Assembly: GCA_022385755.1 (NCBI GenBank)
Contig: MU278399.1
Coordinates: forward strand, 27,232 to 57,232
DNA length: 30,001 bases
Origin: Trametopsis cervina
Lineage: Eukaryota; Basidiomycota; Agaricomycetes; Polyporales; Irpicaceae
Reading direction: 5' to 3'
Part shown: piece by piece, positions 7,278 to 18,654 of the stretch
Position numbering within the stretch: the stretch's first letter is position 1
Layout of the letters: every line of letters begins with the position of its first letter
Notes under the pieces: generated by a model
Told to the model about the DNA's origin: nothing
Databases searched by the model: none
What the model saw: the letters and a program-made list of their open reading frames with translations, nothing else
Position numbers and translations under genes: made by a program

Positions 7278-10200
7278 ATGTGGCGACCTAATGTTCTCTT
7301 GTGCTTTGCGGCTTCCTCGCTCGCTGCTGCTCAGGCGATATCGACCCAGTCGTACAAGTGGAAGAATGTCAAAATAGGTGGTGGCGGCGGTTTCGTACCT
7401 GGAATCGTCTTCAACCCAACGCAGAAAGGCCTTGCATATGCACGGACGGACATCGGTGGGGCATACCGACTCAACGCAGACGACACTTGGACGCCCTTGT
7501 TGGATTTCGCGGACAACGCGAGATGGAACTACTGGGGTACTGACGCGTTGGCCACGGACCCGGTGGATCCAAACCGCCTCTATCTGGTGAGTTTGGTGGT
7601 ACTTATGGGAGAACCCTCTCATTAACGACAATACAGGCTACCGGGATGTACACCAACAGCTGGGACCCCAATAACGGCAATATACTAATTTCCAAGGACC
7701 AAGGAAAGACGTTCACTGCATCCCCGCTACCCTTCAAAGTTGGAGGTAACATGCCGGGACGTGGATTGGGCGAGGTAATGGACGCGTTTTCTCGTCATCG
7801 CCATTCGGCTGAACTATTGCATAGCGTCTTGCAGTCGACCCTCACAGCAATAATATCCTGTACTTTGGTGCTCGTTCTGGACACGGTCTATGGAAGAGCA
7901 CAAACTTCGGAACTACGTGGACCCAAGTCACGAGCCTCCCTAGCGCCGGTGCGTAAATGTCAATTATCGTTCCCTACCGTACAGGCGGGTTAACTCTGAC
8001 GTAGGTACCTATGCGCCTGACCCATCTGACACCAGCGGTATCAATAGCGACAAGACCGGCATCACGTTCGTTACATTTGATTCGACTGCTGGCACCGCAG
8101 GACATGCAACCCCGAGAGTCTTCGTTGGCGTGGCCGATATTGGAAAAGACAACATCTATGTGTCCAACGATGCTGGTGCTACCTGTGCGTCCATCTAGGG
8201 AACACTGACCCCGGAAAGAAGCTTATAGGGATGCAGGGTCTACTATTCCGGGATTCAATAACAGCTGGATCGCTCACAAGGCTGTTCTGTCCCCCAAAGA
8301 GAAGATTCTCTATCTCAGCACATCTGACGGCGAAGGTAAGTCATAAATGCTTGCCATCGTGAGGGTTACCTAGCTTACCGAATGGATTTTCAAGGACCAA
8401 ACGACGGCTCTATCGTGAGTATAAGGTCCCACAGCGCTTAACATCTCTTCTAACTGGACTGTTCAAGGGTGGTGTCTACAAATACAACATTACTTCTGGG
8501 ACCGTCACCAATATCTCTCCTGTGTCAGGCAGTAAGTCTTTCTCATATATCTTGAGATACGTCTACTGAGGACAGTCGAAGGCGATCTCAGCTTCGGCTT
8601 TGGGTATGCTTCTATCAGGTTTGATCTGTATAGTAATCTCATGCGCGCCCGTACAGTGGTCTTGCCGTCGACCTGCAGAAACCAGGTACCATAATGGTGG
8701 CCGCCGTTAACAGCTGGTGGCCGGACGGGCAAATCTGGCGTAGCACGGACGGCGGACAAACCTGGTCTCCTTTCTGGGCATGGCAAGCATACCCCGTTCT
8801 CAACAGGTACTACACATACGACGACTCGCTTGCCCCATGGATTGGGCCAGATTACACCATAACGACGCTTGACAAACAACTGGGCTGGTGGATCGAGGCG
8901 CTTTCTATTGATCCATTCGACTCAAACCACTGGTTGTACGGGACTGGTGTAACGATCTATGGTGGTCGCGATCTCACGAAATGGGATACCGTTCACAATG
9001 TGACGTTGAAATCGCTTGCCGATGGGATCGAGGAAGACGCTATTCAAGGCCTCATCTCACCCCCTGCGGAAGCACACTTGTTGTCCGCTGTCGGTGATAA
9101 CGGAGGTTTGTCCAATGAAAACCGCTTCCTGCACATGCCCAGCTGACAGTTTTTTAGGCTTCGTTCACAATGACCTCGATAAGGCACCGCAGACCAACTT
9201 TGCCCCTGTGTGGACCACGAGCGTCGACCTTGACTTTGCTGGCAACCAACCGCTGACTGTAGTCAGAATTGGCAACAGCAATGGGTCAGTGTTGCTGGGC
9301 TGATCTGTCCAAGCTTGAGAACTCATGATTCATCTAGCCAAATTGCGCTCTCCACTGATGGTGGTGTCACATGGCCTCAGACTCCTAGTAAGTAGAGATA
9401 CCACTGCAAGATACTGATCACAACGGACATAACGCTTATGGAACTTTAGGTGGTTCTGGCAATCTCAACTCGGGCAAAGTGAACTTTCCATGTACTCCCG
9501 TGTATTCTGGATCTGACCACCACTTGCAGATCGCTCTAAGTGCAAACGGAGACTCAATCCTGTGGAGCAGCGGAAACTCTGGTGTCCTCGTATCCAAGAA
9601 CAGTGCAGCATTCACAGCTGTTTCCTCCTTGCCTTTCGGTTCGGTTATCGCCTCAGATAAGAAGAACACCACTGTCTTCTACGCCGCTTCAGGTTCGAAG
9701 TTCTATCTATCAACTGATGGCGCACAGACGTTCGCAGTAGTCGGAAATCTGAGCACGTCGACGTCGCCTGCGAAGATCGTTGTTAACCCGAAGACTTCTG
9801 GCGATGTTTGGGTATCGACCGACAAAGGTCTCTTCCATTCAACCAACTCCGGAACGACCTTCACACCTATCTCGGCCATCACGCAGGTAATTTGGTTTTC
9901 GATCTGCCTACCACGCAGGTTTACTGATGTGTTCGGCCGTGGCAGGCTTGGTCGATCGCCCTAGGTGCGCCAGAGAGCACGAACAGCTACCCGGCAATAT
10001 TCGCTGCTGCCAACCTTCAAGGCTCTGGAGCGGGTATTGGCTATTACAGATCTGACAACGGGGGCAAGAACTGGGTCAAGATCAATGATGCATCGCACGG
10101 CTTTGGCTCTATCACCGGCAACCCACTCACTGCAGACCCTAGAATCTACGGCCGGTGAGTACTTAAATCTTGTCATCACTTGACGACTTGGAAACTCACC

Positions 10201-10314
10201 TGCTTCGCAGGGTATACATTGGGACGAACGGACGGTGAGTACACTTGTGTCCTTTCCATAAGGCAATATTCTAATATCCGTTATAGCGGTATCTTCTATG
10301 GCGACAAGTCATAA
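7278..10314 (+). CDS. secreted GH74 xyloglucanase, 15 exons
   Basis: Exons: 7278-7586, 7637-7774, 7825-7948, 8005-8184, 8237-8335, 8395-8414, 8468-8531, 8576-8603, 8657-9105, 9158-9284, 9338-9387, 9450-9886, 9946-10154, 10211-10234, 10287-10314; 761 residues. GH74 enzymes hydrolyse the beta-1,4-glucan backbone of xyloglucan outside the cell. A signal peptide (WRPNVLLCFAASSLAAAQA) supports the start at 7278 over the in-frame ATG at 7242. Family landmarks are RTDIGGAYR (Asp58), LPFKVGGNMPGRGLGE, repeated Asp-box-like turns (STDGGQTW, STDGGVTW, STDKGLF) of the twin seven-bladed propellers, and SAVGDNGGF (Asp468). Asp58 and Asp468 sit where the two catalytic acids are expected, 410 residues apart. 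The usual VGDIGGF is VGDNGGF here. There is no cellulose-binding module; it ends after GRGIFYGDKS. It converges on the dioxygenase gene with 99 bases between stops. Confidence 0.93.
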
Positions 10315-10413
10315 CCGATATGCAGAAAAATCCAGATCCTATTGTAATGTCTAGCGAAAATATAGAGAAGTGTAAGGTGGATAAATATACACGGAAATGC
10401 AAAGCTCTGTCCG

Positions 10414-11919
10414 TCAATGATCGAGAATCGCGCCAGCTGTCTGGTCTCTAACGCTCTTAACAAACTTGATCGAGTTCGTCCCACCGGTACCTTTCATCTC
10501 GCTCTCCGGCCTTTCATGAGACCTCGACGGGCCAACAATGTAAATCGCTACAATCCGCACATGCGCATCTCGGAATATCTTGAGAGCTGTGACTGCGGCA
10601 TTGTAGCTCTCTTTCAATGGCGCGCTCCCAGATGCTTCTACGAATTCACGTAATGGTCGTGGGTTCGCTGACAAGTGCCGCAGGAAGTTGCGATGGTGGC
10701 GGGGCATGTAAGATTGCATGCGGGTGAGGAACGATACAGACGAGTTGCCTGCTTCTGCAGGAGCAGTGGTGGCGTGGGATGGACCTGCATCCGGCTGTCC
10801 TAAAGTTGATGGCTTTCCAGTAACGTGCGATGCGTGGGAATACCTATCGACACCGAGGAAGACGTCCAGGGCGTGGATGAGCGAGCTCTGACCTGCGCTG
10901 GGCCCAGAGAGCTCGGCGGGGTAAGTCAGCGTCGGGTCTAACTCGATGCCCTCGAAGATCCATTTCTTGCCGGCGTCAACATCCGCGTCGGCGCCCCGAA
11001 ACCAGGGGCGTATCTCGTTGTAAAATACCTGCGGGTCACAGCCCTCTCGTACGGCGAGAAGGAGCTTGGTGAGGTCGCCGATGACCGATGCAAGGGAATG
11101 CAGGTACGTTGTGATACGTCGGACAGCGATGTCGTCTCCCACGAAGGTCTCGTCCATCGATGCTCGCATTATGCTGAGAGCTTCCACACCCCGGAGTTCG
11201 ATCCGGGCGGAAGAAAGGTAGAACTCCTCTTCATCTCTTGTGCCGGTGAACAGAGTCAGACATCGGAGGTTGTGAAGCGAGGGTATAGGAGCCGTGTTTC
11301 CTTCCTCTTCCTTCAGCCCCCAATTATATAGGACGTCATCAGAGTATGTCAGAACCGGAGGAAGCTGCAGGTATCCAGACACTTGGAGGAGCGGGACCGT
11401 TAGAGGGGGAGGGATTCTGATGTCAGGGGTAGATACCGGCAATGTGCGGATGTAAAAGTGCATGATCCATGAAAGTACGTGGTGAGATCGTCGAAGCACA
11501 ACCTCGGATTTCTTCAGGTCCGCTGTCGGCAAGATCGGTAACTGGATAGAGACGGTCAGCCCACGAAGATGATATCATGCGAGCGCGCTCTGAGCACTTA
11601 CATCTCGAACGCGAGCACGCCATTCTGCCGACCGCGCCTGGTCCATTTCTGACAAACCCAGCTTATCCCCCAGCCGTAGCTGACGCGCTAGAGCATCGTC
11701 GAGGACGTCCTCCCATGGCACCCATATACCGGAGAGGCGAGGGAGAGGCTGTTCTGGGGGCATGAAGCCTGTGCGTGTGTCGACATCGAAATCGTGAGCG
11801 GCGAGTGTTGTGGTATCGACGGTGCCGGCCGGGGGCCCAAAGACGGCTTCCGGGCGAGGAAGGGAGAGAAAATGCTCGGGAGGAAGGTGATAGACGAGTG
11901 CTTCCGGGTCTGTGGACAT
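10414..11919 (-). CDS. indoleamine 2,3-dioxygenase (tryptophan to N-formylkynurenine)
   Basis: Exons 11919-11602 and 11541-10414 (intron GTAAGT...CCAG, 60 nt, phase 0); 481 residues. Haem enzyme opening the indole ring of tryptophan, the first step of the kynurenine/NAD pathway. Landmarks in order: HFLSLPRPEAVF near the N-terminus, RRSHHVLSWIMHFY, PPVLTYSDDVLYNW, FYLSSARIELRG, PWFRGADADVDAGKKWIFEGIELDP, LSGPSAGQSSLIHALDVFLGVD, MPRHHRNFLRHLS with the proximal haem-ligand His at about residue 389, NAAVTALKIFRDAHVRIVAIYIV and KGTGGTNSIKFVK. I chose the ATG at 11919 (MSTDPEALVYHLPPEHF); an upstream in-frame ATG at 12039 would add 40 residues unlike the family. The insert between LGVDRY and VSFLTRMQ is low complexity, as common in fungi. 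Confidence 0.93.
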
Positions 11920-13109
11920 GGTGATCTTGGGCAGAGAAGGTAATGGTATTCGGAGAGTTGTTAGATGGTGTGTGAAGTCGTTGTTTCGTAGAGAGGGAAA
12001 TGTGGAAGAGAGAGTTGACTCAGGAGACTCAGCCTTCAAAATAGTAAAAGCCGGCGGATCTCAAGGGCGATTGATCAGCATCTGATCAAAGGCGCCCCGC
12101 CAACCATGCCGCCGGCGCTTAGAACACCCGCCTCTCTTGGTCGTACCGGTCTCCGACTGAGCGTTGAGCATCGGTGAGAGACCGGCGTACACAATGTAGG
12201 CAGCTTGGCCTGTTTTTGCAGCTTCAAGGTGGTGTCCATATGTTTGACATGATGACAGGGGAAGTGTCCTTGCATCTACAGGCTGGACAAGGAGGCAGCC
12301 TGTGGGATTTTGGGGCGAATCTTCACATAAAAATATATTTGGTTGCGAGAAAGACTTGGATATGCTTCAAGCATGCCCTATGCATGCCGATTGATTAACT
12401 TCGGATGCACACGTTGTTCTCGAGAGTTCTATTCTCTGCAACATGCATTGCATCCGCACGGACGTCGGAACAGCCCATACGGGCCAGGATAGGTCTGAAG
12501 CGTCATGATAGACGCATGCTGGTGGTCATCATGCCGCAACGAGGCGAGGAGGGTGACCAGAAAGTACGGATCTCGCTCATCGCCGTTCGGTCTACTAGAA
12601 AGGGGAAGGGCGCATTAGTAACGACGTAGGGTGGATTACTGTAGTAGCCATGGTCCTTCATTTTACGCACCTGTACGGGTAGTAGACAAATCGCTCTTGA
12701 AAACATACTGGAGACAAAGTTCATATACACAGACATGATGGCGAGTGGAAAGTACGGTGGTGGAGGGCGCCACTGAAGGACTCGCGCCAAGTCACAAAGT
12801 ATGATCGCATTGTCACGCGCTGTATTCTGTCACTATCGGAGCAGCGTAGGTACCACCAAGTACTACCGTAACCAAATTTGAACCTCACCACCGCACTAGC
12901 GTATCTAGACCTTAGCTATGACACCGCGTACGTGCAATAGCGGAAGCCCTCCATAATAGTAGCTGCATCCGTGCGTCAAAGGGTAATTGCGGATTCACTC
13001 ATCAAGGTAAGTTTAACACAACCGTATAAATTATTCCGAAGTGCAATACAAGATGCCACAAGAAAATGAAGTCCCCGACTCCCCCACAATCAATATTTGC
13101 TCCTAGCAC
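11920..13109. other. intergenic, no gene seen
   Basis: Upstream of the dioxygenase and downstream of the first GFA gene. Several open frames (12075-12275, 12174-12398, 12405-12629, 12503-12790) show no domain, no coherent intron pattern and unremarkable composition. I see nothing further. Confidence 0.5.
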
Positions 13110-13631
13110 CTACTTTCCCGGCACACTCTCCAGGAAGCATTTGTTCCCCATGTCCGGCAGCCACTTCGCCCTGTTCTTGCAGAACACCTCCATCATCGGC
13201 TTCCACTTCTCTGAAACATCCCCGACAATGGTTCCGGAAGTGACGACAGTTATAACGGGTCGTGCGGGTTGGAACACAATCAATGAGGATCCGCAGTTGG
13301 AGCAGAATTTCTTGTGTACGGGGACTCCGCCCAGAGTCGCGGTATCTTCGTACGTCTTCAGGAGATCTTCTCCTGCGGTAATATGTACATTCTAGCACAA
13401 TGGAAATATGAGCAAGACGGCGCGTCACAAGAAATGGGATTCACTCACTGGAGTCGCGAAAGCGTGGTTCCATGCGAAGGCCGCTCCGGAGAACTTCCTG
13501 CAGTTATCGCAGTGACACAGTACAGAGAAGATCGGGTTGCCGATGAGCTCGTATGTGATCTTTCCGCAGAGGCATGCGCCGTTCGTGGGGCTGACCTCAA
13601 CAGCGGGGGCGGTGGGTGCGTCGGAGGACAT
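13110..13631 (-). CDS. GFA-domain (Mss4-like fold) zinc protein, copy 1
   Basis: Exons 13631-13449 and 13391-13110; intron 57 nt with GTGAGT donor, phase 0; 154 residues. GFA proteins are zinc-binding beta-tent proteins named after glutathione-dependent formaldehyde-activating enzyme; most fungal members have no proven substrate. Seen are GACLCGKITYE (Cys20, Cys22), CHCDNCRKFSG (Cys39, 41, 44), AFAWNHAF, and in exon 2 KKFCSNCGS (Cys91, Cys94), the usual seven-Cys pattern. The C-terminal WKPMMEVFCKNRAKWLPD is shared with the neighbouring copy. The two genes form a tandem pair in the same orientation, with exon 1 of identical length (61 codons). TATAAAG lies about 104 bases upstream on the coding strand. 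Whether it acts on glutathione adducts cannot be told. Confidence 0.88.
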
Positions 13632-14517
13632 CGTGTATAAGGCGAATTGCTTTGTGGGGAGGTGAGGGCGTTTGGATGTTGGAGAGATTTGGTTGTTCGT
13701 CGTTGTGTGCTTTGGTCCACTACATAGCTGTCGACTTTATACGCATGCGCAAGGGTAGGCGGGGCAAATATGCTCGCACATGTGCGTTGTACGGAGGATC
13801 AACTGAAACGATCGAGCGGTACATACGAAAGCCCGGAGAGATGATCAGGTACTTACCGAACTGGCACTTCCGCGGCCGTCCACCCACCAGGGCATTTCAT
13901 GAAGTATCCGCTGGCTCAGCACAAGTATCGCATTATATATACGCATTTCATAGCGGAGGTCTTCATGACCTGTAGATACACAAAATGACTGTTAGGGTAC
14001 GACCAGAGTGTACTTACCGTACACTGAATGACTTCAGTGTCTGGGTACATTGACTTAGTTACGATCACCACATTATGAGGCTCCTGAGTTTGAGATCGTG
14101 CGAATTTGATGCAGATCCCGTAGAAAGCTGTGCATGTTTTGAGTACAAGCGGATGTATGCACTATGTGTCAGTGCAGATACCGCCATATCGAAGGAATTG
14201 TGATCAATACGTACTCTGTCCTCATAGCAGCGATGATACACCACTCACTTGACTACGGAAGTTATCAGCCTGGGCTTGATCAAATTGTAGATCATCAAGG
14301 TAACAGGTTAACGGCCGTGGCTATCATGATGCAGCTGGACGAACCACACAATTAGTGCCTGCCCAGTATACCCAGGGAGCGATGTACGTCTGGGGCTTAG
14401 AAACGGCGTGTATCCGCCAAACCTTGAGAGCCTTGACGAGTTAGCAACACTTCCGATTTGATTTTGAGCGTAACGGACAGTACAGGATGGAGTGTCAAGA
14501 GAGCTTGCTCGATTTCC
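13632..14517. other. intergenic between the two GFA genes
   Basis: Holds the upstream region of GFA copy 1 and downstream region of copy 2. Open frames at 13616-13975 and 14164-14355 are without recognisable content. No repeat linking the two genes was seen by eye. Confidence 0.45.
13735..13741 (-). promoter_or_regulatory. TATA box upstream of GFA copy 1
   Basis: TATAAAG on the minus strand, about 104 bases before the ATG at 13631. Confidence 0.45.
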
Positions 14518-15063
14518 TCAATGCTCCGCATCGACGACAGGATCTGTCAAAACCTCCACAAAACACTTGTTCCCCATATCAGGTAGCCACTTCGCCTTGT
14601 TCTTGCAGAACACCTCCATCGTGGGCTTCCACATTTCGGAGACATCACCAATGACCCCTCCAGAGTTGATAACGATTAATGCTGGTCGTGCAGGTTGGAT
14701 GATGATCAAAGGGGAGCCACAATTTGAACAGAACTTCCGCTGGATGCGCGACCCGCGCTTGGTCGCAGTATCCTCGTATGTCTTCAGGAGATGCTGCCCT
14801 GTTATAAGACGTACGCTCTGTGAGGATGGAGAAGTTATCAGTCAATGCGACCCGACCATCGAGAACAGGCGACGGCTTGCCTCAGCCGCAAACGCGTGGT
14901 TCCATGCGAAAGCGGACCCGCTGGACCTCTTGCAATTATCGCAGTGGCAAAGTGCTGAGAATTTGGGATCGCCTAGGATTTCGTATGTGATCTGTCCGCA
15001 TAGACATGCCCCGTTTGTGCGCAGCGTATCAGTATGTAAATCGCTGGTCAAATTGGACGGCAT
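14518..15063 (-). CDS. GFA-domain (Mss4-like fold) zinc protein, copy 2, GC-AG intron
   Basis: Exons 15063-14881 and 14817-14518; 160 residues. Same layout as copy 1: NGACLCGQITYE, CHCDNCKRSSGSAFAWNHAF, then exon 2 with LLKTYEDTAT, KFCSNCGS, WKPTMEVFCKNKAKWLPDMGNKCF and a longer tail ending DAEH. Exon 1 has exactly 61 codons, as in copy 1, and the intron falls at the same phase-0 place after NHAFAxx. Here the donor reads GAG|GCAAGC rather than GT; no GT donor in the neighbourhood gives a frame-correct join, so a GC-AG intron of 63 nt is inferred. The acceptor is CCTCACAG. If the intron were not removed the frame would stop soon after it begins and lose the last two zinc ligands. Confidence 0.85.
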
Positions 15064-16021
15064 TGTGCGGGAGTTGGCTGGTTCAGCAAGGGGGTACAGG
15101 AGGAGAGTCTCGAGCGGATGTGGGTGGTGACCGCGCCGCTAGTTCGATCTTCGCCTCATATATCTAGAACCGTGAGAGACCAAAGTTATATACACACAGT
15201 CCCGTATCGTGGGTGTTCAAACACAACGTGCAGCGTGAGCTACTACTAGGATGTCAAGATATTGAGTATCACACATGGGTGTGAATCGCTGCAAACACCT
15301 CACTCTCCGATAAATTCACTGTGCTCGTGACTTGTCCTAGGGATCCTACACATATATCTGGGTCTATCTTGACGAGCTGCCACCTGAATTTACTCATCAG
15401 TAGAAAACTTGAGGGGGTGTACGGAAGAGCGACGCATGTGGATAACAAAGTTGACATCGTGCGAAGATCATCCCTCGCGGAGAGGTTGCACGTTCCTAGC
15501 TATATATGTACGCATACGTGTCAGATATACTGCAATGACTAGCAAGCCTATACGCACCTAGTAATGGACGAAGGCGATGAGTCGCGTTGTAAAGGAAACA
15601 AATGTCACGGGCACGTGCAGTGTGACATCCCGCGGTTTCCTGCCGCTGAACACGTTGTGATCCTTGTCCGCGGTCACCAACATCGCGTCTGACCCTAGCG
15701 CTTTAGTTTGCCTCTCAATGTGCATTGACATGGATTTTAGAAGCCACTCGACCAGTATATGCGCAGGAAATGGATGTGCTATTGACCTTCAACGCTCAAA
15801 AATCAATCACCATTGTACAAGACCCTTCCGTTCTTTCCGTTATAGTGCTCCTCCCGTATATGCGTGCAAACCTCGCGGCTGTCACTTAATGACAGACACT
15901 GGTCGCGCTCTAGCTCGCACAGCATGCGGCCAGCTCATCGTGGCTCGTGCATGGCGCTCCCGAACAACGGAACTGATTTATAGGCCGCTCTTGAGGATCA
16001 CTGTTCGCAGTATGTCAAGAC
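15064..16021. other. intergenic; right part may contain decayed or missed zinc-finger exons
   Basis: 15064-15660 shows nothing I can support. Between about 15750 and 16020 a plus-strand frame encodes Cys-rich pieces (ICAGNGCAIDL, HHCTRPF, YACKPRGCH) that resemble, in spacing only, the C-x4-C fingers preceding the ART domain in the two neighbouring genes. They may be degraded or unrecognised 5' exons of the gene starting at 16022. Confidence 0.35.
15157..15163 (-). promoter_or_regulatory. TATA-like box upstream of GFA copy 2
   Basis: TATATGA on the minus strand within AGATATATGAGG, about 94 bases before the ATG at 15063, a placement like that in copy 1. Confidence 0.35.
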
Positions 16022-17106
16022 ATGGACGAATTCTCCCTCAGTAACCCTATCAACAAAAACCCCAGTCGGCAGGGCCGACTGGTATTTCTAACAAGGCAGG
16101 ATCCGCGTTATACAGAAGGTGCGTCATCGTTCTGTACCCCGTCTGTGGTTTGCTGACGGGATCACACCTTACTTTCAGTCATCGAGCTTTTCAAGGCCGG
16201 TTGGACGCATCCTGATAAGAATATGCCATACATACATGGGGTTTGCAAGATCCTTTCTCCAGAGTGGCTTCTGAAACCTTTCCGAGATTATAAGTACGTA
16301 TCAGTTTTGTATCATCCATGCGCAGCGAAATCTCACATTCGCCGTGATTTTAGAGCGTCACTGTCAAACCCATCCTTCTGGTCACCCTTTCTCACCAGAC
16401 CTCAACCGGAAGTGCAAGAGTCTTTGCTGTTTCATGGAACGACTAGAGGCTGCCTGCTGGCCGAGAACGAAAGGAATGGGCTTTTGTGTAATTTACCGGA
16501 TTGTTACCTTTGCTCCATCATTAGAGAAGGTTTTGATTTGCAGAAGTGTGGTACGTAGTGTGGCCCCTATGTAGCGTGGCTTTTGCTGATACCTTCACCT
16601 TACTTAGGTCGGAAGAACAAGTTCAGTCGGTTAGTAATGATGATTCCCGCTCATGCGAACATAAATGTGACCAAAATACAGGTTCGGAACTGGCATCTAC
16701 ACCAGCTCTTGTTCATCCAGTGCGTTTTCCACTCCGCATTACACTGTATAGAGGTTAACATTTACACGCAGAGGCAGACGACTACTGCTCTAATACATCC
16801 GAGAAAGCCACGCTGCGTGTTGTCCTTGTCAGCCGAGTGGTCGTCGGTCGTACCTACCGTCTGCGGCGTAATGATGTTAAGCTTGTAGCTCCCCCGTGGG
16901 GTTATAATTCCATCACCGGCGAGCCCGGAGAAGATCTGAATTATGAAGAAACAGTCGTTTACAAGAACGAAGCGATCCGGCCAGCGTTTTTGGTCGTCTA
17001 CGGCGATAAACCTCCTCCTCCCATCAACACGCATCATGCTGACCGCGGGCTGAAGCTGAGGTCAGCTATGCGTAGGATATTCGCAACACCACTTGCAACA
17101 CATTAA
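16022..17106 (+). CDS. PARP-like ADP-ribosyltransferase, ART domain without finger region (5' end uncertain)
   Basis: Exons 16022-16118, 16179-16293, 16354-16550, 16608-16629, 16682-16719, 16772-17106; 267 residues. PARP-fold enzymes move ADP-ribose from NAD+ to protein or nucleic acid. The N-terminal helical part (RYTEVIELFKAGWTHP, GVCKILSPEWLL) is followed by LLFHGTTRGC (His98), CNLPDCYLCSIIREGF, RFGTGIYTSS (Tyr150), KADDY, and LNYEETVVYKNEAIRPAFLVVY with Glu216 two residues before VVY. The H-Y-E residues needed for catalysis are thus all present. The intron before FGxGIYTSS is in the same phase as in the genes at 17198 and 18655. Intron 2 (16294-16353) is 60 nt and open. The model begins at the first in-frame ATG; relatives have zinc fingers before it, so upstream exons may be missing or lost. 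Confidence 0.82.
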
Positions 17107-17197
17107 TCCTACTGTATGCGAGTTGTTATATTTATCATAATTATGTTAAGTTATCCGCGACACGGGCCACCCCACTATGTATCAACTAGAGAAGGAC

Positions 17198-18331
17198 TCA
17201 AAACGAATACAAGATTACGTATGCAGGCAATATCGCAGCCGGATCCGCCACGAATACTCTACCGTCATCTACAACTTGCTCACTATTGTTTCTGGTAGAT
17301 GCAGCGACATCGCAAGCAATTGTGGCACGGTATGGTGAAGACGTGGAAGAGGTCGCGAACTTGTCCGCCCTAGCCGGATCGACATATGAATATACCCCAC
17401 CGCCGTATCTAACATCAAATACGCCATTAGCCGGATGTCAAGAATAGTCAAAACCAGTACGATGTTCGAGCTTACCTTCCGTCGTTATGCTTAACACCAA
17501 ATGCGAAGCTAGTGAACGATGACTTGATGATGCTGCAAATGCCGCAGGACTGCCACGAACAAAGCACTGTATCGTCCACCCCGAAGTCGCAGATACATTG
17601 ATCAGCATGGTATGTCCTGAGATCAAGCAGCTTTTTCGTTGCATCGACTTTGCGCCTAAGACACTTAGATCAGTACAGCGACTTCGACAGGCAATGAGTT
17701 ACTCACCGATGCCCCTCGAACCGCGACTTCGCGTCCCGCGGAGGTACAATCTCGATGATCTTATGTATCTCCGGGGGCTGTGTCCCCTGCCATTCGTGCG
17801 TAAATTGTGTGAGGACTAAATGTGAGACGGTGAGCTTGCAAAAACCTATCGCTGCATGCACTTACGGCTGCTGAAGATTACGTCGGATCTCTTGAGCTCT
17901 CGCAGGGTGGGCTGTGCGCGACGCTGACGCTCGCATGGAGTGCACAGTTGTCCTATTGTTTGCGGCATGTTATGACATTGAGCACATGCTTCAACTTGTC
18001 CCTTGCGCAGAGCCTCCCTGTTATACAATACTAGCATTAAGAGGTAGGAATTTAGCTGGTCCGCTTGGTTCACCCACTTAAAATGTTCATCGCAGCAACA
18101 CCCCCCGTAGGCAGCCTTCGCTGTGCGAAGACACCCTGCAACTACACAACATGGTGCCTTGGGTGTGGATCCATTGCGAGCGCAAGTCTTCCCACAATAC
18201 GGATGCTGGAATCCGTGCTCTATGAATTTCGGCTTTTTACCGCAATTCTGCTCGATTTTATCGGTACGATTCCTGAACATGACTGCATACAAGAACAATA
18301 TACTCACGTCACAAAGGTCCTTATCGCTCAT
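17198..18331 (-). CDS. zinc-finger PARP-like protein lacking the catalytic Glu
   Basis: Exons 18331-18308, 18247-18078, 18017-17866, 17815-17707, 17655-17476, 17408-17198; 281 residues. Fingers: LCDNCGKKPKF...HPYCGKTC (Cys7, 10, 26, 30), a C-x4-C...C/H group (Cys42, Cys47 to His63), and CAQC...CTPC (Cys76, 79, 90, 93). Then QFTHEWQG, IHKIIEI, RTYHADQCICDFG, CGICSIIKSSF, RYGGGVYSYVDP and a C-terminal ILPAYVILYSF, which together trace a PARP ART fold. HGT is HAD here, Tyr218 is kept, and the strand that carries Glu in the neighbours reads GRVFVAD, without Glu. A mono-ADP-ribosylating or non-catalytic reader role is more likely than polymer synthesis. The first two introns are each exactly 60 nt with no stop, so unspliced mRNA stays in frame. 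It is convergent with the gene on its left. Confidence 0.83.
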
Positions 18332-18654
18332 AGTGGGGATACTTGTATTAGTCCATCGAATGGCGGACTTTAGGGTCGAGTACATAGTAGAGTGCAAAAA
18401 GCAGGTCGGTGTGTGGCCTCATTCACGGGTGACGTTCATTATTCATGTACCTCTAGAGAAACGCCGCGGCCTCGTGGAACAAAGGCTCAGTGAAAGCGCA
18501 TGTACATCCCCGAACACGCGTCACAAGCGTGTTGCGTGCGTTGATCTGTTATAAGTTCGCATGGTTCCGTGTGTCAACATCCACCTTACACTCACTGCGT
18601 TTATTACTCTTCACTTTCTTCGATTTCTTAGCTCCTGGCGAGCCTTTCGACACT

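Noticed and set aside
7775..7834. Acceptor TTGCAG at 7834 for GH74 intron 2
   Set aside because: Using ATAG at 7824 keeps the family string GERLAVDP and the frame; 7834 would drop it.
12174..12790. Three small open frames upstream of the dioxygenase
   Set aside because: No recognisable motif and overlapping on opposite strands.
13066..13395. Plus-strand 109-codon frame
   Set aside because: Antisense shadow of exon 2 of GFA copy 1; the same holds for 14492-15130 over GFA copy 2.
15664..16044. 126-codon plus-strand frame as a separate gene
   Set aside because: No start context or clear domain; its Cys pieces are reported only as possible relics of the ART gene.
17656..17706. Upstream acceptor GATCTAAG for the fourth intron of the minus-strand ART-like gene
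   Set aside because: It shifts the frame and loses the RTYHADQCICDFG block.
17438..17819. Plus-strand frames at 17598-17819 and minus frame 17438-17644 as independent genes
   Set aside because: They are shadows of exons 4 and 5 of the minus-strand ART-like gene.
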